Assembly (NCBI GenBank): GCA_035249905.1
Contig: DATFFT010000059.1
Span: 1-64,000, forward strand
DNA length: 64,000 bases
Source of the DNA: JAOUEA01 sp035249905
Lineage (GTDB): Bacteria; Actinomycetota; UBA4738; HRBIN12
Direction: 5' to 3'
The position numbers were made by a program, and so were the translations under genes. The notes below the pieces were generated by a model that was not told where the DNA came from, searched no databases, and saw only the letters and a program-made list of their open reading frames with translations. Below, piece by piece: positions 32,282 to 41,576 of this stretch. How positions within the stretch are numbered: position 1 is the stretch's first letter; each line of letters opens with the position of its first letter.

Positions 32282-33562
32282 TCATGACGCCCGCACCCTC
32301 GCGACGGCGAGTCGGCGCGTTCCTCCGACGGTTGCCTCGCCGACGACGACGATCTTGCCGTTCGCCTGCAAAACGACGTCGCGAGCGGTGTCGCTGCCCC
32401 CGTCGAAATCGACGACCAGCCGTCCGTCGGTCGAGTAGCTCAGATCGTGGGAGCCGTTCGCCTTGAGCCGTACCACTCCGAACTGATCGTTGTTCGAGCG
32501 CCGGACGCGGCCGACCACCACGATGCGTCCATTGGACTGGACCGCGGAGGCCTGCGCGAACTCGTAGTCCGGTCCGAACCGCAGGATGCGGATGCCGTCG
32601 CCGTGGAAGGTGGGGTCGAGGCGACCGTTGGCGCCGTAGCGCAGCACGCCCCAGTCCGCCTTCCCGCCGTTGGCGACGTGGCCGACCACGATCAGCTTCC
32701 CGTCGGGCTGCCGCGTGACCCCGTACGCCGTGTCGGCGCCGTTCCGGACGTTGGTGAGCTTCACACCGCGCTTGCCGAACGTGCGGTCGAGGGCGCCTCC
32801 CGGGCCCAGGCGGGCGATCGCGATGCGCGGCGAGAGCCCCGACTCGACCGATCCGACGGCCACGATCTTCCCGCCCGGCACCGGTGTGAGGTCGTTGATC
32901 TGCTCGCCGCTCCGGCTGAGGTCGAGTGTGACCCGGCCGTCACCCCCGAAGCTACGGTCCCTCGAGCCGTCGGGGTTCAGCCGGGCGACGGCCCACCTGC
33001 TCGTGCTGCCGTTCGAGGTCGATCCGCCGAGCACGATCCTCCCCGCGCCGGTGATCGCGAGCGCGTTGGCGCTCTGGAACCGCTTGCCGAAGGAGACGTA
33101 AGCGACGCCGTCGGACGAGAAGCTCCGGTTGAGCGCCCCGCGTCTCGTCAAGGCGGCAACGGCCATCCGGCTGCCCGAGCGGCGTTCACGCGTGCCGGCG
33201 ACGACGATGCGTCCGTTCGATCCGATCGCCACGTCGAACGCGTAGTCGGTGCCCCCCGGGTCGATCGTGACCCGTCCGTCGCCTCCGCCGAAGTTCGGGT
33301 CGGGCGTACCGTTGGGGCGGAAGCGAGCGACCGCGATCCGGGTGTTCGCCGAGAGCGTGTAACCGGCGACGACGATGCGACCCTTGGCGTCGATGGCGAC
33401 CGCGTAGCCGGCGGCGCCCTTCGGGAACGCGGTTGCGCGGCCGTCGCCGGAGAACGTCGTGTCGAGCTTCCCGGGAGCGGCGACGGCCGAGGTCCCGAGG
33501 CCCGTGAGCAGGGCGAGCGCCGACATCGCCGTCACGAGTGAACGTGCCACCGCGCTCTGCAT
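32282..33562 (-). CDS. Secreted delta-60 repeat protein
   Basis: 426 residues from ATG at 33562 with GGGAGG upstream. Signal peptide about residues 1-29 (SLVTAMSALALLTGLG). About seven copies of a 55-60-residue beta unit follow, each like GRIVVAGxxxxxxxxRxAVAR then LNPDGSxDxSFGGDGRVTxD, the delta-60 repeat seen in secreted bacterial proteins. Likely a beta-propeller-like extracellular protein; no catalytic residues stand out and the ligand is unknown. Confidence 0.88.
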   Translation of the reverse strand: MQSAVARSLVTAMSALALLTGLGTSAVAAPGKLDTTFSGDGRATAFPKGAAGYAVAIDAKGRIVVAGYTLSANTRIAVARFRPNGTPDPNFGGGDGRVTIDPGGTDYAFDVAIGSNGRIVVAGTRERRSGSRMAVAALTRRGALNRSFSSDGVAYVSFGKRFQSANALAITGAGRIVLGGSTSNGSTSRWAVARLNPDGSRDRSFGGDGRVTLDLSRSGEQINDLTPVPGGKIVAVGSVESGLSPRIAIARLGPGGALDRTFGKRGVKLTNVRNGADTAYGVTRQPDGKLIVVGHVANGGKADWGVLRYGANGRLDPTFHGDGIRILRFGPDYEFAQASAVQSNGRIVVVGRVRRSNNDQFGVVRLKANGSHDLSYSTDGRLVVDFDGGSDTARDVVLQANGKIVVVGEATVGGTRRLAVARVRAS

Positions 33563-33664
33563 CCGACCCTCCCCGGCGGGTTGCGTCGCGAGAGTACGGT
33601 CGAGCGATCGGGCGGTCAAGCTCGCGAGGGTCCCCGAACGGGACGACGACGAGGACGACGCGGG

Positions 33665-34540
33665 TCAGGGGACGATCTTGGTGATCGGAATCTCGAGGAC
33701 ATCGGTGGCGCCGGCGGCCTTCAGCTCGGGGATCAGGCGGTTCACGCCACGCTTGTCGACCACGGTCTCGATCGCATAGCCGCCGTTGGCCAGCGGGGAG
33801 ATCGTCGGGGCCTTCATCGACGGCACGACGGCGAGCACCGCGTCGCGGTGGGCCTCGCTCACGTTCAACTTGATCAGCACGCGACCCTCGGCTGCGAGCG
33901 CGCCCAGCAGCAGCGTCGTGATGTCGTCCATCGCCGCACGCTTCACCATGTCGTTGGCGGCCTCACGGTTCGCGACCAAGACGGGCTCGGATGTCAACAG
34001 CGTCTCGATGATCTTCATGCCGTGGGCTCGGAGCGTGCTTCCCGTCTCGGTCACGTCGACGATCGCGTCGACGATCTCGGGGACCTTCGCCTCGGTCGCG
34101 CCGTAGCTCCACGCGACCTTCACGGCGATGCCGAGCTCGTCGAAGAATCGCTCGGTGATGCGGACGAACTCCGTGGAGATGCGAGAGCCCTCGGGCATCT
34201 CCTTCGCCCTGTTGGCCGGGTGCTCGTTCGGGACCGCGAGCACGATGTTCGTGCCGTGGCCGGTGCCGGTCTTCGCGTAGCTGAGGCTCGTGAGCACCTC
34301 GACGTCGCTTCCCGTCTCGGCGATCCAGTCCTGACCGGTGATGCCCAGGTCGAACAGCCCGTCGGCCACATAGGTGGGGATCTCCTGGGGGCGGAGCACG
34401 CTCACCCGCTCGATGCGGTCGTCGTCGATCGAGCCGTGGTAGTCGCGGACCGACGAGCGGCGCACCGTGAGGTCGGCCGCCTCGAACAACCGGAGGGTCT
34501 GCTCCTCGAGGGAGCCCTTCGGGATCACCAGCTTCAGCAC
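33665..34540 (-). CDS. hisG: ATP phosphoribosyltransferase, long form
   Basis: 291 residues. Begins MLKLVIPKGSLEEQTLRLFE; PRPP loop DAIVDVTETGSTLRAHGM; the last 80 residues (LIKLNVSEAHRDAVLAVVPS onward) are the ACT-like regulatory domain of long HisG. It commits ATP and PRPP to histidine synthesis and should be inhibited by histidine without HisZ. It closes the his cluster but is separated from hisI by two regulatory genes. hisE, often beside hisG, is absent. Confidence 0.95.
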   Translation of the reverse strand: MLKLVIPKGSLEEQTLRLFEAADLTVRRSSVRDYHGSIDDDRIERVSVLRPQEIPTYVADGLFDLGITGQDWIAETGSDVEVLTSLSYAKTGTGHGTNIVLAVPNEHPANRAKEMPEGSRISTEFVRITERFFDELGIAVKVAWSYGATEAKVPEIVDAIVDVTETGSTLRAHGMKIIETLLTSEPVLVANREAANDMVKRAAMDDITTLLLGALAAEGRVLIKLNVSEAHRDAVLAVVPSMKAPTISPLANGGYAIETVVDKRGVNRLIPELKAAGATDVLEIPITKIVP

Positions 34541-34558
34541 GCGGCAGAGTCTACGGAT

Positions 34559-34909
34559 TCAGTGCTCGGAGGAGATCGACGCCAGCGCCTCCTCACGCGT
34601 CCCACACGGTCGGAGCACCTCGTCGAGCCCCGTGATCGAGAGCAGGCGCTTCGCCATGCCACGTTCGCCTGCCACGACGCGCAGCTGCACCGCGCGGTCG
34701 CCCGCGGCGACCGAGACTCGATGCAGGCACGCCAGCGCCGAGCTGTCGAGGTACGCGACCTCCGTCAGGTCGACGACCATCGGCTTGCCCCCGTCGAACG
34801 CGTCGAGGAGTCGTCGTTCCAGCAGGGAAGCGTTCGAGAGGTCGATCTCGCCCTTGACGCCCACGACGACCGCCCCGGATCCGCTCTCGATGTCGAGCCG
34901 GAGATCCAT
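34559..34909 (-). CDS. STAS-domain anti-sigma factor antagonist
   Basis: 116 residues; ATG at 34909 overlaps the stop of the five-domain phosphatase (TGATG). VVVGVKGEIDLSNASLLERR and VVDLTEVAYLDSSALACLHR carry the STAS strands and the phospho-Ser loop DSSALA. Fused in translation with a protein that holds both a phosphatase and an anti-sigma-type ATPase, so it is probably that protein's substrate and switch partner. Confidence 0.9.
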   Translation of the reverse strand: MDLRLDIESGSGAVVVGVKGEIDLSNASLLERRLLDAFDGGKPMVVDLTEVAYLDSSALACLHRVSVAAGDRAVQLRVVAGERGMAKRLLSITGLDEVLRPCGTREEALASISSEH

Positions 34910-37401
34910 CAACCCGTTCCGGCCAGCAGCTTCCGCAGCACGACGGTGGTGCCGTCGGGTCGACGGATGAGCTCCATGTCGTCGACGAGCGATCGCATGA
35001 TATGCATGCCCCGTCCTCGATCCGGGTCTCCCTCACCGAACCGCCACGTGCCGCGGTCGACGATCCTCAGCACGACATCCTGGTCCACGGAACCCTCGAT
35101 CGTGATGTCCCCCACACGCCCGTCACGATACGCATGCTCTACCGCGTTCGCACTCGCCTCGGCCATCGCCAACACGAGATCCTCCCGCAGGGGCGCGGGG
35201 ATCTGGTGGCCGCGCAGCCAGGCTTCCACGTCGGCACGGATCTCCACGAGCCGGTCCGCGGCCGCGTCGACCTTGATGATGACGGCCGCGATCTCTCGCC
35301 GGCGGGCACAGAGGATCGCGATGTCGTCCCGACGCACTCCGACCGGGGCTACCCGATCCAGAAGCACGTCGCAGATCACCTCCGGGTCTTCGTGCTTCGA
35401 GGCATCGAGCACGCCCAGGAGGCGATCGAGCCCGATGTCGGGTGTCTCGTCCCGACGTTCTGTCAGTCCGTCCGTGTACAGCACGAGCGTGTCGCCAGGG
35501 TCCATGCGCGCCGTTGCGACCGGTCGGGCGCGAGGGAGATCGAGCATCTCCAGGAGCGGTGATCTGGCCCCGTCGAGGGGCCGAGCCGGACCGTCGGCCG
35601 GCACGAGGATGGGAGGCGGATGTCCGGCGCACGCATAGCGCACGGTGCCGTCGTTCGGATGGAGCTCGGCGTAGGCCACGGTCGCCATATGGGTGCCCAT
35701 GGCGGCACGCGCGAACTCATCGAGACCCTCGAGGACGGCACCGGGGCCTTCGCCCCGCAGGGCGAGGCCGCCGAGGGCGCTACGAAGGTGCCCCATGGTG
35801 GCCGCGGCTTCGAGACCCTTGCCGACGACGTCTCCCACGGCGAACGCGATGCGTCCGTCCGGGAGGCGGATCGAGTCGTACCAATCGCCGCCGACGTCGA
35901 GACCTTGCGCGCCCGCCTCGTATCTCGTGGCGATCCTCACCGACGGGCGATCCGCCACCACGGGGAGCAGGCTGTGTTGCAGCGTGACCGCGACCTCATG
36001 CTCGTGCGCAGCTCTCCGTGCTCGTCCGATCGCGGAAGCCGTTCGATCGGCCATGGATTCGAGCGCGAGCCGCTGAGGTGCATCGAATGCCTGCGTGGTC
36101 GGGAAGTTGACGAACAACAGGCCGATCGATCGGGTCCCGGTCATCAGCGGCAAGGCCGCCCAGGCGTGGTCCCCGTCCTTCTCGCTGAGGGCCACCTGGT
36201 CCGGGTACCGCTCACCGATCGCGGCTCGATCCCCCAGGTAGATCGCTTTCTGCTGTCGAACGGCGTCCGTGCCGGGCAGGTCTGCCGCCAAGGACACGAC
36301 GTCCCGTCCCTCGGCTCCCGCAGGGCCCGGACCCTCGAAGGCCAACAGGCGAAGCTTCGAGCCCTCGTCGTCGACGAGTGAGAGCGATCCTGCGCGAGCC
36401 GAGAAGGCGGGCACGGCGTCCTGCAAGGCGATCCGTGCGATCTCAGCGGGGCTGCCCGCGGCGGCCATCGCCGCGAACGCTTCCTGCAGTCGCTGCGCAC
36501 GAACGGCGTCCCGGCGTTGCTCGTCGTAGAGGCTCGCCCGTTCGAGCGCGAGGCCACACCGCGTCGCGACCTCTCCGAGGAACGTGCGCTCCTCCGTGGA
36601 GAACTCGTTGACGCCGTTGAACAGCAGGTGCAGCACCGCCGCCGGACCGCGCCGACCGAGCAGCGGCAGCGTCGCGCGAGCATGATCGTCCTTCACGTTC
36701 ATCAGGGGCGCGACATCGGGGAACGCGCGCTCCATCTCGTCTCGATCCGAGAAGAAGTACGGGGTTCCCTCGATGAACGCGCGGGTGATCGGCAGGTCGG
36801 CGCTCAGCGCCAGGGCGGGCTCATCCTGGGTCCATCCCATCCCGCGATGGCGCCTCGGCTCCAGCGCTCCTTCGTTCGCCGGAAGGAACAGCCCCGCCCC
36901 CTTGAGCCCGACGGTCCCCATCACTCCGTCGAGGATCACGTCGAGGACCTCGTCTTCCTCCACACTCCTCGCCAGCAGCTCGCCCAGCTCCCCGAGGTGA
37001 CCGGCGCGGGCCTGTGCAGCGGATCGTTCCGAGACGTCCTCGAGCGTTCCGACGGAGCCGGTGACGTCGCCGTCGTCATCGCGCAGGACGCGGACCGAGG
37101 CGCTCACGTGCAGCCGCCGGCCGTCCCGGCTCACGATCGTGTCGGTGAACTCGATGCCATCGATCGCGCCGTCGAGGAGACCCGCGATCTTGTCGCCGGA
37201 ACGTTCGCCGCCCTCGGGATCCTCGAGCCACCAGGGGTGCGGTGGCTCCATGCCGAGGATCTCTCGCTCCGTGTATCCGACCAGGGTGCAGAAGGCGTCG
37301 TTGGTCTCGACGATCGCGCCATCGACGTCGGTTCGGAAGAAGCCGTCCCTCAGCGCTTCCACGATCGCGCGTCGCAGTCGGTCAGGTCGCGGCTCGCTCA
37401 C
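34909..37401 (-). CDS. PAS-GAF-GAF-SpoIIE-HATPase multidomain regulator
   Basis: 830 residues, soluble. PAS about 10-125 (FFRTDVDGAIVETNDAFCTL), GAF 135-290, second GAF 305-465, SpoIIE phosphatase 475-690 (VGGDWYDSI, VGDVVGKGLEAAATM, YTDGLTERRD, RRDDIAIL) and a C-terminal RsbW-like ATPase 695-830 (LVLAMAEASANAVEHAY with Asn kept, VDRGTWRFGEGD, RGRGMHIMRSL). One chain thus holds sensor, phosphatase and kinase/anti-sigma functions, a switch able to set the STAS partner's phosphorylation both ways. Its position inside the his operon is unusual. Confidence 0.92.
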   Translation of the reverse strand: MSEPRPDRLRRAIVEALRDGFFRTDVDGAIVETNDAFCTLVGYTEREILGMEPPHPWWLEDPEGGERSGDKIAGLLDGAIDGIEFTDTIVSRDGRRLHVSASVRVLRDDDGDVTGSVGTLEDVSERSAAQARAGHLGELGELLARSVEEDEVLDVILDGVMGTVGLKGAGLFLPANEGALEPRRHRGMGWTQDEPALALSADLPITRAFIEGTPYFFSDRDEMERAFPDVAPLMNVKDDHARATLPLLGRRGPAAVLHLLFNGVNEFSTEERTFLGEVATRCGLALERASLYDEQRRDAVRAQRLQEAFAAMAAAGSPAEIARIALQDAVPAFSARAGSLSLVDDEGSKLRLLAFEGPGPAGAEGRDVVSLAADLPGTDAVRQQKAIYLGDRAAIGERYPDQVALSEKDGDHAWAALPLMTGTRSIGLLFVNFPTTQAFDAPQRLALESMADRTASAIGRARRAAHEHEVAVTLQHSLLPVVADRPSVRIATRYEAGAQGLDVGGDWYDSIRLPDGRIAFAVGDVVGKGLEAAATMGHLRSALGGLALRGEGPGAVLEGLDEFARAAMGTHMATVAYAELHPNDGTVRYACAGHPPPILVPADGPARPLDGARSPLLEMLDLPRARPVATARMDPGDTLVLYTDGLTERRDETPDIGLDRLLGVLDASKHEDPEVICDVLLDRVAPVGVRRDDIAILCARRREIAAVIIKVDAAADRLVEIRADVEAWLRGHQIPAPLREDLVLAMAEASANAVEHAYRDGRVGDITIEGSVDQDVVLRIVDRGTWRFGEGDPDRGRGMHIMRSLVDDMELIRRPDGTTVVLRKLLAGTG

Positions 37402-37447
37402 GGCTCCGATCGTCGCCTGCAGGGGGAGCTCTGAGCAAGGTGCGCCG

Positions 37448-37822
37448 CTACCGCCCTCGGAGCGAGCGGAAGAAGCAGCTGCGTTCGCCCGTGTGACAGG
37501 CGGCGCCCTCCTGGTGGACGCGGGCGACGATCACGTCGGCGTCGCAGTCCACGCGCAGCTCCTGCCAGTGCTGCACGTGCCCACTCGTGTCTCCCTTGCG
37601 CCAGAGCTCACGCCGGGAGCGAGACCAGTAGACCATGCGTCCCTCGACCAGCGTGCGCTCGAGCGCCTCGCGATTGGCCCACGCCATCATCAGCACCTCG
37701 TCGTTCTCCGCGTCCTGGGCGATCACGGGGATCAGCCCGCGCTCGTCGTAGCGCAGCGAGTCGAGATCGACGGGAGATCGGTCGAGATCGTCGGGGCCTG
37801 CCGGGCGTTCGTCGGTGGTCAC
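37448..37822 (-). CDS. hisI: Phosphoribosyl-AMP cyclohydrolase
   Basis: 124 residues from GTG at 37822, overlapping the hisF stop. LIPVIAQDAENDEVLMMAW, GRMVYWSRSRRELWRKG, then VDCDADVIVARV and GAACHTGERSCFF supply the zinc and magnesium sites. Opens the adenine ring of PR-AMP in the third step of histidine synthesis. It has only the HisI domain, not a HisIE fusion, so hisE must be elsewhere. Confidence 0.95.
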   Translation of the reverse strand: MTTDERPAGPDDLDRSPVDLDSLRYDERGLIPVIAQDAENDEVLMMAWANREALERTLVEGRMVYWSRSRRELWRKGDTSGHVQHWQELRVDCDADVIVARVHQEGAACHTGERSCFFRSLRGR

Positions 37823-38586
37823 GGTCGCACCTCGATGCCTCGGTCGCGCAGGTATCCCTTGATCTCCCGGATCGTGAGCTGACCGAAGTGCAGGCGGCTC
37901 GCCGCCAGCACGGCGTCGGCCCGGCCCGCGGAGAAGGCCTCCGCGAAGTGATCGAGCGTACCGGCGCCGCCGCTCGCCACGACCGGCACGCGAACGGCGT
38001 CCGCGATCGCCCTCACGAGCGCGAGGTCGTAGCCCTCGCCGGTGCCATCTCGGTCCATCGAGGTGATCAGCACCTCGCCCGCGCCGCGCTCGGCGGTGGC
38101 CTCGACGGCCCATCGCACGGCCTCCCGGCCGGTCGGGGTGCGTCCCGCGTCGACCACGACCTCCCACCCGTCGCCGTCCACGCGCCGCTTGGCGTCGATC
38201 GCGACCACCATGCACTGCGTGCCGAAGCGGTCGGCGCACCGTTGCAGGAGGACCGGGTCTCGCACGGCGGCGGAGTTCACGGCGACCTTGTCGGCGCCCA
38301 TGCGCAACAGCTCGTGTACGTCGTCATCGCTGCGCACCCCGCCGCCGACCGTCAGCGGGATGAACACCTGCTCGGCGGTGCGTGCGATCACGTCGAGCGT
38401 GGCGGCCCGGCCTTCCAGGGTCGCCGTGATGTCGAGGAAGACCAGCTCGTCCCCGCCTTCCCGGTCGTAGTGGGCGGCGAGCTCGACGGGGTCGCCGGCG
38501 TCGTGCAGCTCCTGGAACCTCGTGCCTTTGACGACCCGGCCGGCGTCGACGTCGAGGCACGGGACCACGCGCTTGGCGAGGGTCAC
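37819..38586 (-). CDS. hisF: Imidazole glycerol phosphate synthase, cyclase subunit
   Basis: 255 residues from GTG at 38586. MTLAKRVVPCLDVDAGRVVK, FLDITATLEGR, PLTVGGGVRSDDD, VVAIDAKRRVDGDGWEV and LITSMDRDGTGEGYDL form the barrel; catalytic Asp11 and Asp130 equivalents are in place. Joins with HisH to make IGP and AICAR. Overlaps hisA by 4 nt. Confidence 0.96.
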   Translation of the reverse strand: MTLAKRVVPCLDVDAGRVVKGTRFQELHDAGDPVELAAHYDREGGDELVFLDITATLEGRAATLDVIARTAEQVFIPLTVGGGVRSDDDVHELLRMGADKVAVNSAAVRDPVLLQRCADRFGTQCMVVAIDAKRRVDGDGWEVVVDAGRTPTGREAVRWAVEATAERGAGEVLITSMDRDGTGEGYDLALVRAIADAVRVPVVASGGAGTLDHFAEAFSAGRADAVLAASRLHFGQLTIREIKGYLRDRGIEVRP

Positions 38587-39290
38587 GATCCCCTGACCAC
38601 CTGCGCGAGCTTCAGCGTCTTCTCGTAGAGCGCCTTCCCGGTTACGACCGCTTCGCAGCCGAGATCGCGCAGGGCCCAGACGTCGTCGGCGTCGCGCACA
38701 CCCCCGCTCGCGATCAGGGGGGTGTCGGTGAGCCGCAGCACCCGCTCGTAGAGCTTCTTGTCGGGGCCCTTGAGCGTTCCGTCGCGAGCGATCGACGTCA
38801 CGAGGTAGCGGGACGCGCCGGCGTCATCGAGCGCCGGGATCGCCTCCTCGAGGGGCGGTCCCTCCTCCTGCCATCCTCGCACCATCACGTTGCCCCCACG
38901 CACGTCGACCGCGACCACGATCGCCTCGGCGTGCTCCTCGACGGCGCGCCGCACGAACGCCGGGTCGGTCGCAGCCGCGGTGCCGAGGATCACTCGGCTG
39001 GCGCCGAGGTCGAGGACCTCGTCGATGTCGGCGTGGGTCCGCATGCCCCCACCCACCTGCACGGGAACCTGGACGGACCGGCAGATCGCCTCGACCCGCC
39101 GGCGGTTGTTCCCCTGGCTGAGAGCGGCATCGAGATCGACCACGTGCAGGCGGCGTGCGCCTTCCTCCTGGAAGCGGGTCGCAAGCTCGGTCGGGTCGTC
39201 CGAGTAGGAGGTCTCGCTCGAGGGATCGCCCTGCAGCAGCCGCACGGCCCGTCCGCCGCGCAGGTCGATGGCCGGGATCACCACGATCAT
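38583..39290 (-). CDS. hisA: Phosphoribosylformimino-AICAR-P isomerase
   Basis: 235 residues from ATG at 39290 (ATGA with hisH). IPAIDLRGGRAVRLLQGDP, LHVVDLDAALSQG, VQVGGGMRTHADI, VVAVDVRGGNVMVRGW and TSIARDGTLKGPD with catalytic Asp residues near 10 and 130. In actinobacteria HisA is often the dual PriA enzyme also serving tryptophan synthesis; whether this one does cannot be told by eye, and no trp genes are here. Confidence 0.93.
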   Translation of the reverse strand: MIVVIPAIDLRGGRAVRLLQGDPSSETSYSDDPTELATRFQEEGARRLHVVDLDAALSQGNNRRRVEAICRSVQVPVQVGGGMRTHADIDEVLDLGASRVILGTAAATDPAFVRRAVEEHAEAIVVAVDVRGGNVMVRGWQEEGPPLEEAIPALDDAGASRYLVTSIARDGTLKGPDKKLYERVLRLTDTPLIASGGVRDADDVWALRDLGCEAVVTGKALYEKTLKLAQVVRGS

Positions 39291-39895
39291 GCCAGCGACC
39301 TCACGAACCGCTCGTACACGTGCAGGCCGGCCTCGCCGGACTTCTCCGGGTGGAACTGGGTCGCGAAGACGTTGTCCCGCGCGACCACGGCCGAGAACGT
39401 GCTGCTGCCGTAGACGGTCGTCGCCACGGTGTATCCGTCGACCGGGGGTGCGAACGAGTGCACGAAGTAGAAGCGGGTGCCGACGGGGAGGTCGTCGGTG
39501 TACGGGTGGGAGGCGGTCACGTCCGCCGTGTTCCAGCCCATGTGCGGCACCTTCACGTCGTCGCCGAGCCGTTCGACGCGGCCCGGCAGCACGCCGAGCC
39601 CGGGCTCCGGATCCTCGTCGCTGCCCTCGAACAGCACCTGCATCCCGACGCAGACGCCGAAGACCGCTCTGCCCGTCGCGCGGAACTCCTCGATCGATCG
39701 GTCCAGGCCGAGGTGGCAGATCGCCCGCATGCACGACCCGAAGTGTCCGACCCCGGGGATCACGAGCGCGTCGGCGCCCGAGATCTCCCCGGCGTCGCGG
39801 GTGACGAGCGCGCGGCCGCCGACGCGCTCGATCGCGCGCGAGACCGAGTGCAGGTTGCCGGAGCCGTAGTCGACCACGGCGATCGTCTGGGTCAT
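39287..39895 (-). CDS. hisH: Imidazole glycerol phosphate synthase, glutaminase subunit
   Basis: 202 residues from ATG at 39895. Class I amidotransferase: IAVVDYGSGNLHSVSRAIER, VIPGVGHFGSCM, the nucleophile in VFGVCVGMQVLFEGSDED, and the His/Glu pair in TQFHPEKSGEAGL. Feeds ammonia from glutamine to HisF. Confidence 0.96.
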   Translation of the reverse strand: MTQTIAVVDYGSGNLHSVSRAIERVGGRALVTRDAGEISGADALVIPGVGHFGSCMRAICHLGLDRSIEEFRATGRAVFGVCVGMQVLFEGSDEDPEPGLGVLPGRVERLGDDVKVPHMGWNTADVTASHPYTDDLPVGTRFYFVHSFAPPVDGYTVATTVYGSSTFSAVVARDNVFATQFHPEKSGEAGLHVYERFVRSLA

Positions 39896-39927
39896 CGGAT
39901 GTCCTCGGTTCCTCGTTCCCGTCGGGC

Positions 39928-40512
39928 CTAGAGCGTTCCCTTGGTCGACGGCACCCCGCCGCCCCCGGTGAGGCCGCACGCATCGCCGAGGGCCTTGGCC
40001 ATCGCCTTGAACTCGGCCTCACAGATGTGATGCGGCGATCGCCCGTATCGTAGGTGCACGTGGATCGTCAGGCCGGCGGATCGCGCGAACGCGCGCACGA
40101 AGTCCTCGATCAGACCGGTGTCGAAGCCATCGATCGTCTCGTAGGGCACGGCGACCTCGTGCACGACGAACTCGCGGCCGGCGAGATCGAGGACGACCTC
40201 GACCGCCGCCTCGTCGAGCGGCACGGTGATCGAGGCGAACCGGCGGATGCCCGCCTTGTCCCCCAGCGCCTCGGTCAGCGCGGTCCCGATCGCGATGCCG
40301 CAATCCTCGACGGTGTGGTGGCCGTCGACCTCCAGATCGCCCTTGCAGGTCACGTCGAGATCCCATCCAGCGTGCTTCCCGAGTTGCTGCAACATGTGGT
40401 CGAAGAACGGGATCCCGGTGTCGGATGCCGCCGCACCCGAGCCGTCGAGGTTCAGCTCGACCGTGATGTCGGTCTCATCCGTGGTGCGAGTGACGCTGGC
40501 GGTGCGGCTCAT
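39928..40512 (-). CDS. hisB: Imidazoleglycerol-phosphate dehydratase
   Basis: 194 residues from ATG at 40512, dehydratase domain only. Manganese-site motifs FFDHMLQQLGKHAG, EVDGHHTVEDCGI and the second set FARSAGLTIHVHL, SPHHICEAEFKAMAKAL. Ends GGGGVPSTKGTL, the usual IGPD C-terminus. The phosphatase step must come from a separate HisN. Confidence 0.96.
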   Translation of the reverse strand: MSRTASVTRTTDETDITVELNLDGSGAAASDTGIPFFDHMLQQLGKHAGWDLDVTCKGDLEVDGHHTVEDCGIAIGTALTEALGDKAGIRRFASITVPLDEAAVEVVLDLAGREFVVHEVAVPYETIDGFDTGLIEDFVRAFARSAGLTIHVHLRYGRSPHHICEAEFKAMAKALGDACGLTGGGGVPSTKGTL

Positions 40513-41576
40513 GCGGAAAGGACCTCCTGCAGGGTGGCGAGGAACAGATCGACCTCGTGCTCCGCACCGGCCGTCACGCGCAAGGCGCGGGGCACCACGG
40601 CGGTGAGGTCGCGCACCAGCACGCCGCGATCCAGCAACCCCTGCCACACCTGCCCGGCGTCGTGGGTCTCGGGCGGCAGGAACAGCACGAAGTTGGCGTC
40701 GCTCGGGAACACCGTGACCCCGGGCATCTCGGAGAGCTCGCGCACGATGCGGTCTCGCTGGGCGCGGATCGAATCGAGCAGCGACAGCGCCTCGGCCGAG
40801 TGCCGCAGCGCGACGATGCCGGCGGCCTGGGTCAGCGACGACATGTGGTACGGCAGCCGCACCCGCTGCAGATCGGCCACGATGTCGGGCGTGGTCAGCA
40901 CGTACCCGAGACGGGCGCCCGCCATCGCGAACGCCTTCGAGAACGTGCGGACGACGGCCACGTTCGGGTGGTCGGCGACGAGCTTCAGCGCGCTCTCACC
41001 ACCGAACTCGATGTAGGCCTCGTCGACGATCACGAGGGCCCCCGGAAGCCGCTCCGCGAGCGTCGCCACGGCTCCGAGAGGCTGGGCGTTGCCCGTCGGG
41101 TTGTTCGGGGAGCAGACGAAGACCACGTCGGGAGCGGCCGCGACCGCCCGGTCGATCGACGACTCGTCGAACGCGAACGGGGGGGTGAGCTCGATCGGGT
41201 CGACCTCGGTGTTCGTGAGGCGCGACAGGCGTGCGTGCAGAAGATAGGTCGGCTCGAACGTCACGGCTCGCCGCCCGAGGCCTCCGTAGGCGAGCAGGAG
41301 CTCCGTGAGCACCTCGTTGGAGCCGTTCGCGGTCCAGGTTCCTTCCAGGGTGTGGCCGTGTCGCGCGGCGAGCTCCTCACGGAGCCTCGTCATCTGCCCG
41401 TCGGGGTAGCGGTTCAACGGCAGGACTCGGACGGCGTCGGCGAGCTCGTCCGCGAAGTCGGCGGGCAGCGGGTGCGGACACTCGTTCGTGTTGAGACGGG
41501 CGGCCACGTCGAGCTGTGGCGAGACGTACGGCTCGATCTCGCGGACCCCGGAGCGGGGCTGCGGTGCGCCGGTCAC
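40509..41576 (-). CDS. hisC: Histidinol-phosphate aminotransferase
   Basis: 355 residues from GTG at 41576, overlapping hisD. PLP fold type I: VAARLNTNECPHPLP, TANGSNEVLTELLLAYGG, CSPNNPTGNAQPLGA, LVIVDEAYIEFGG and the Schiff-base Lys in RTFSKAFAMAGARLGY. Transfers amino groups between glutamate and imidazole acetol phosphate. Confidence 0.95.
   Translation of the reverse strand: MTGAPQPRSGVREIEPYVSPQLDVAARLNTNECPHPLPADFADELADAVRVLPLNRYPDGQMTRLREELAARHGHTLEGTWTANGSNEVLTELLLAYGGLGRRAVTFEPTYLLHARLSRLTNTEVDPIELTPPFAFDESSIDRAVAAAPDVVFVCSPNNPTGNAQPLGAVATLAERLPGALVIVDEAYIEFGGESALKLVADHPNVAVVRTFSKAFAMAGARLGYVLTTPDIVADLQRVRLPYHMSSLTQAAGIVALRHSAEALSLLDSIRAQRDRIVRELSEMPGVTVFPSDANFVLFLPPETHDAGQVWQGLLDRGVLVRDLTAVVPRALRVTAGAEHEVDLFLATLQEVLSA

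Noticed and set aside
33581..35638. A 685-codon plus-strand frame across hisG and the STAS gene
   Set aside because: Antisense shadow of well-supported genes; no domain and skewed composition.
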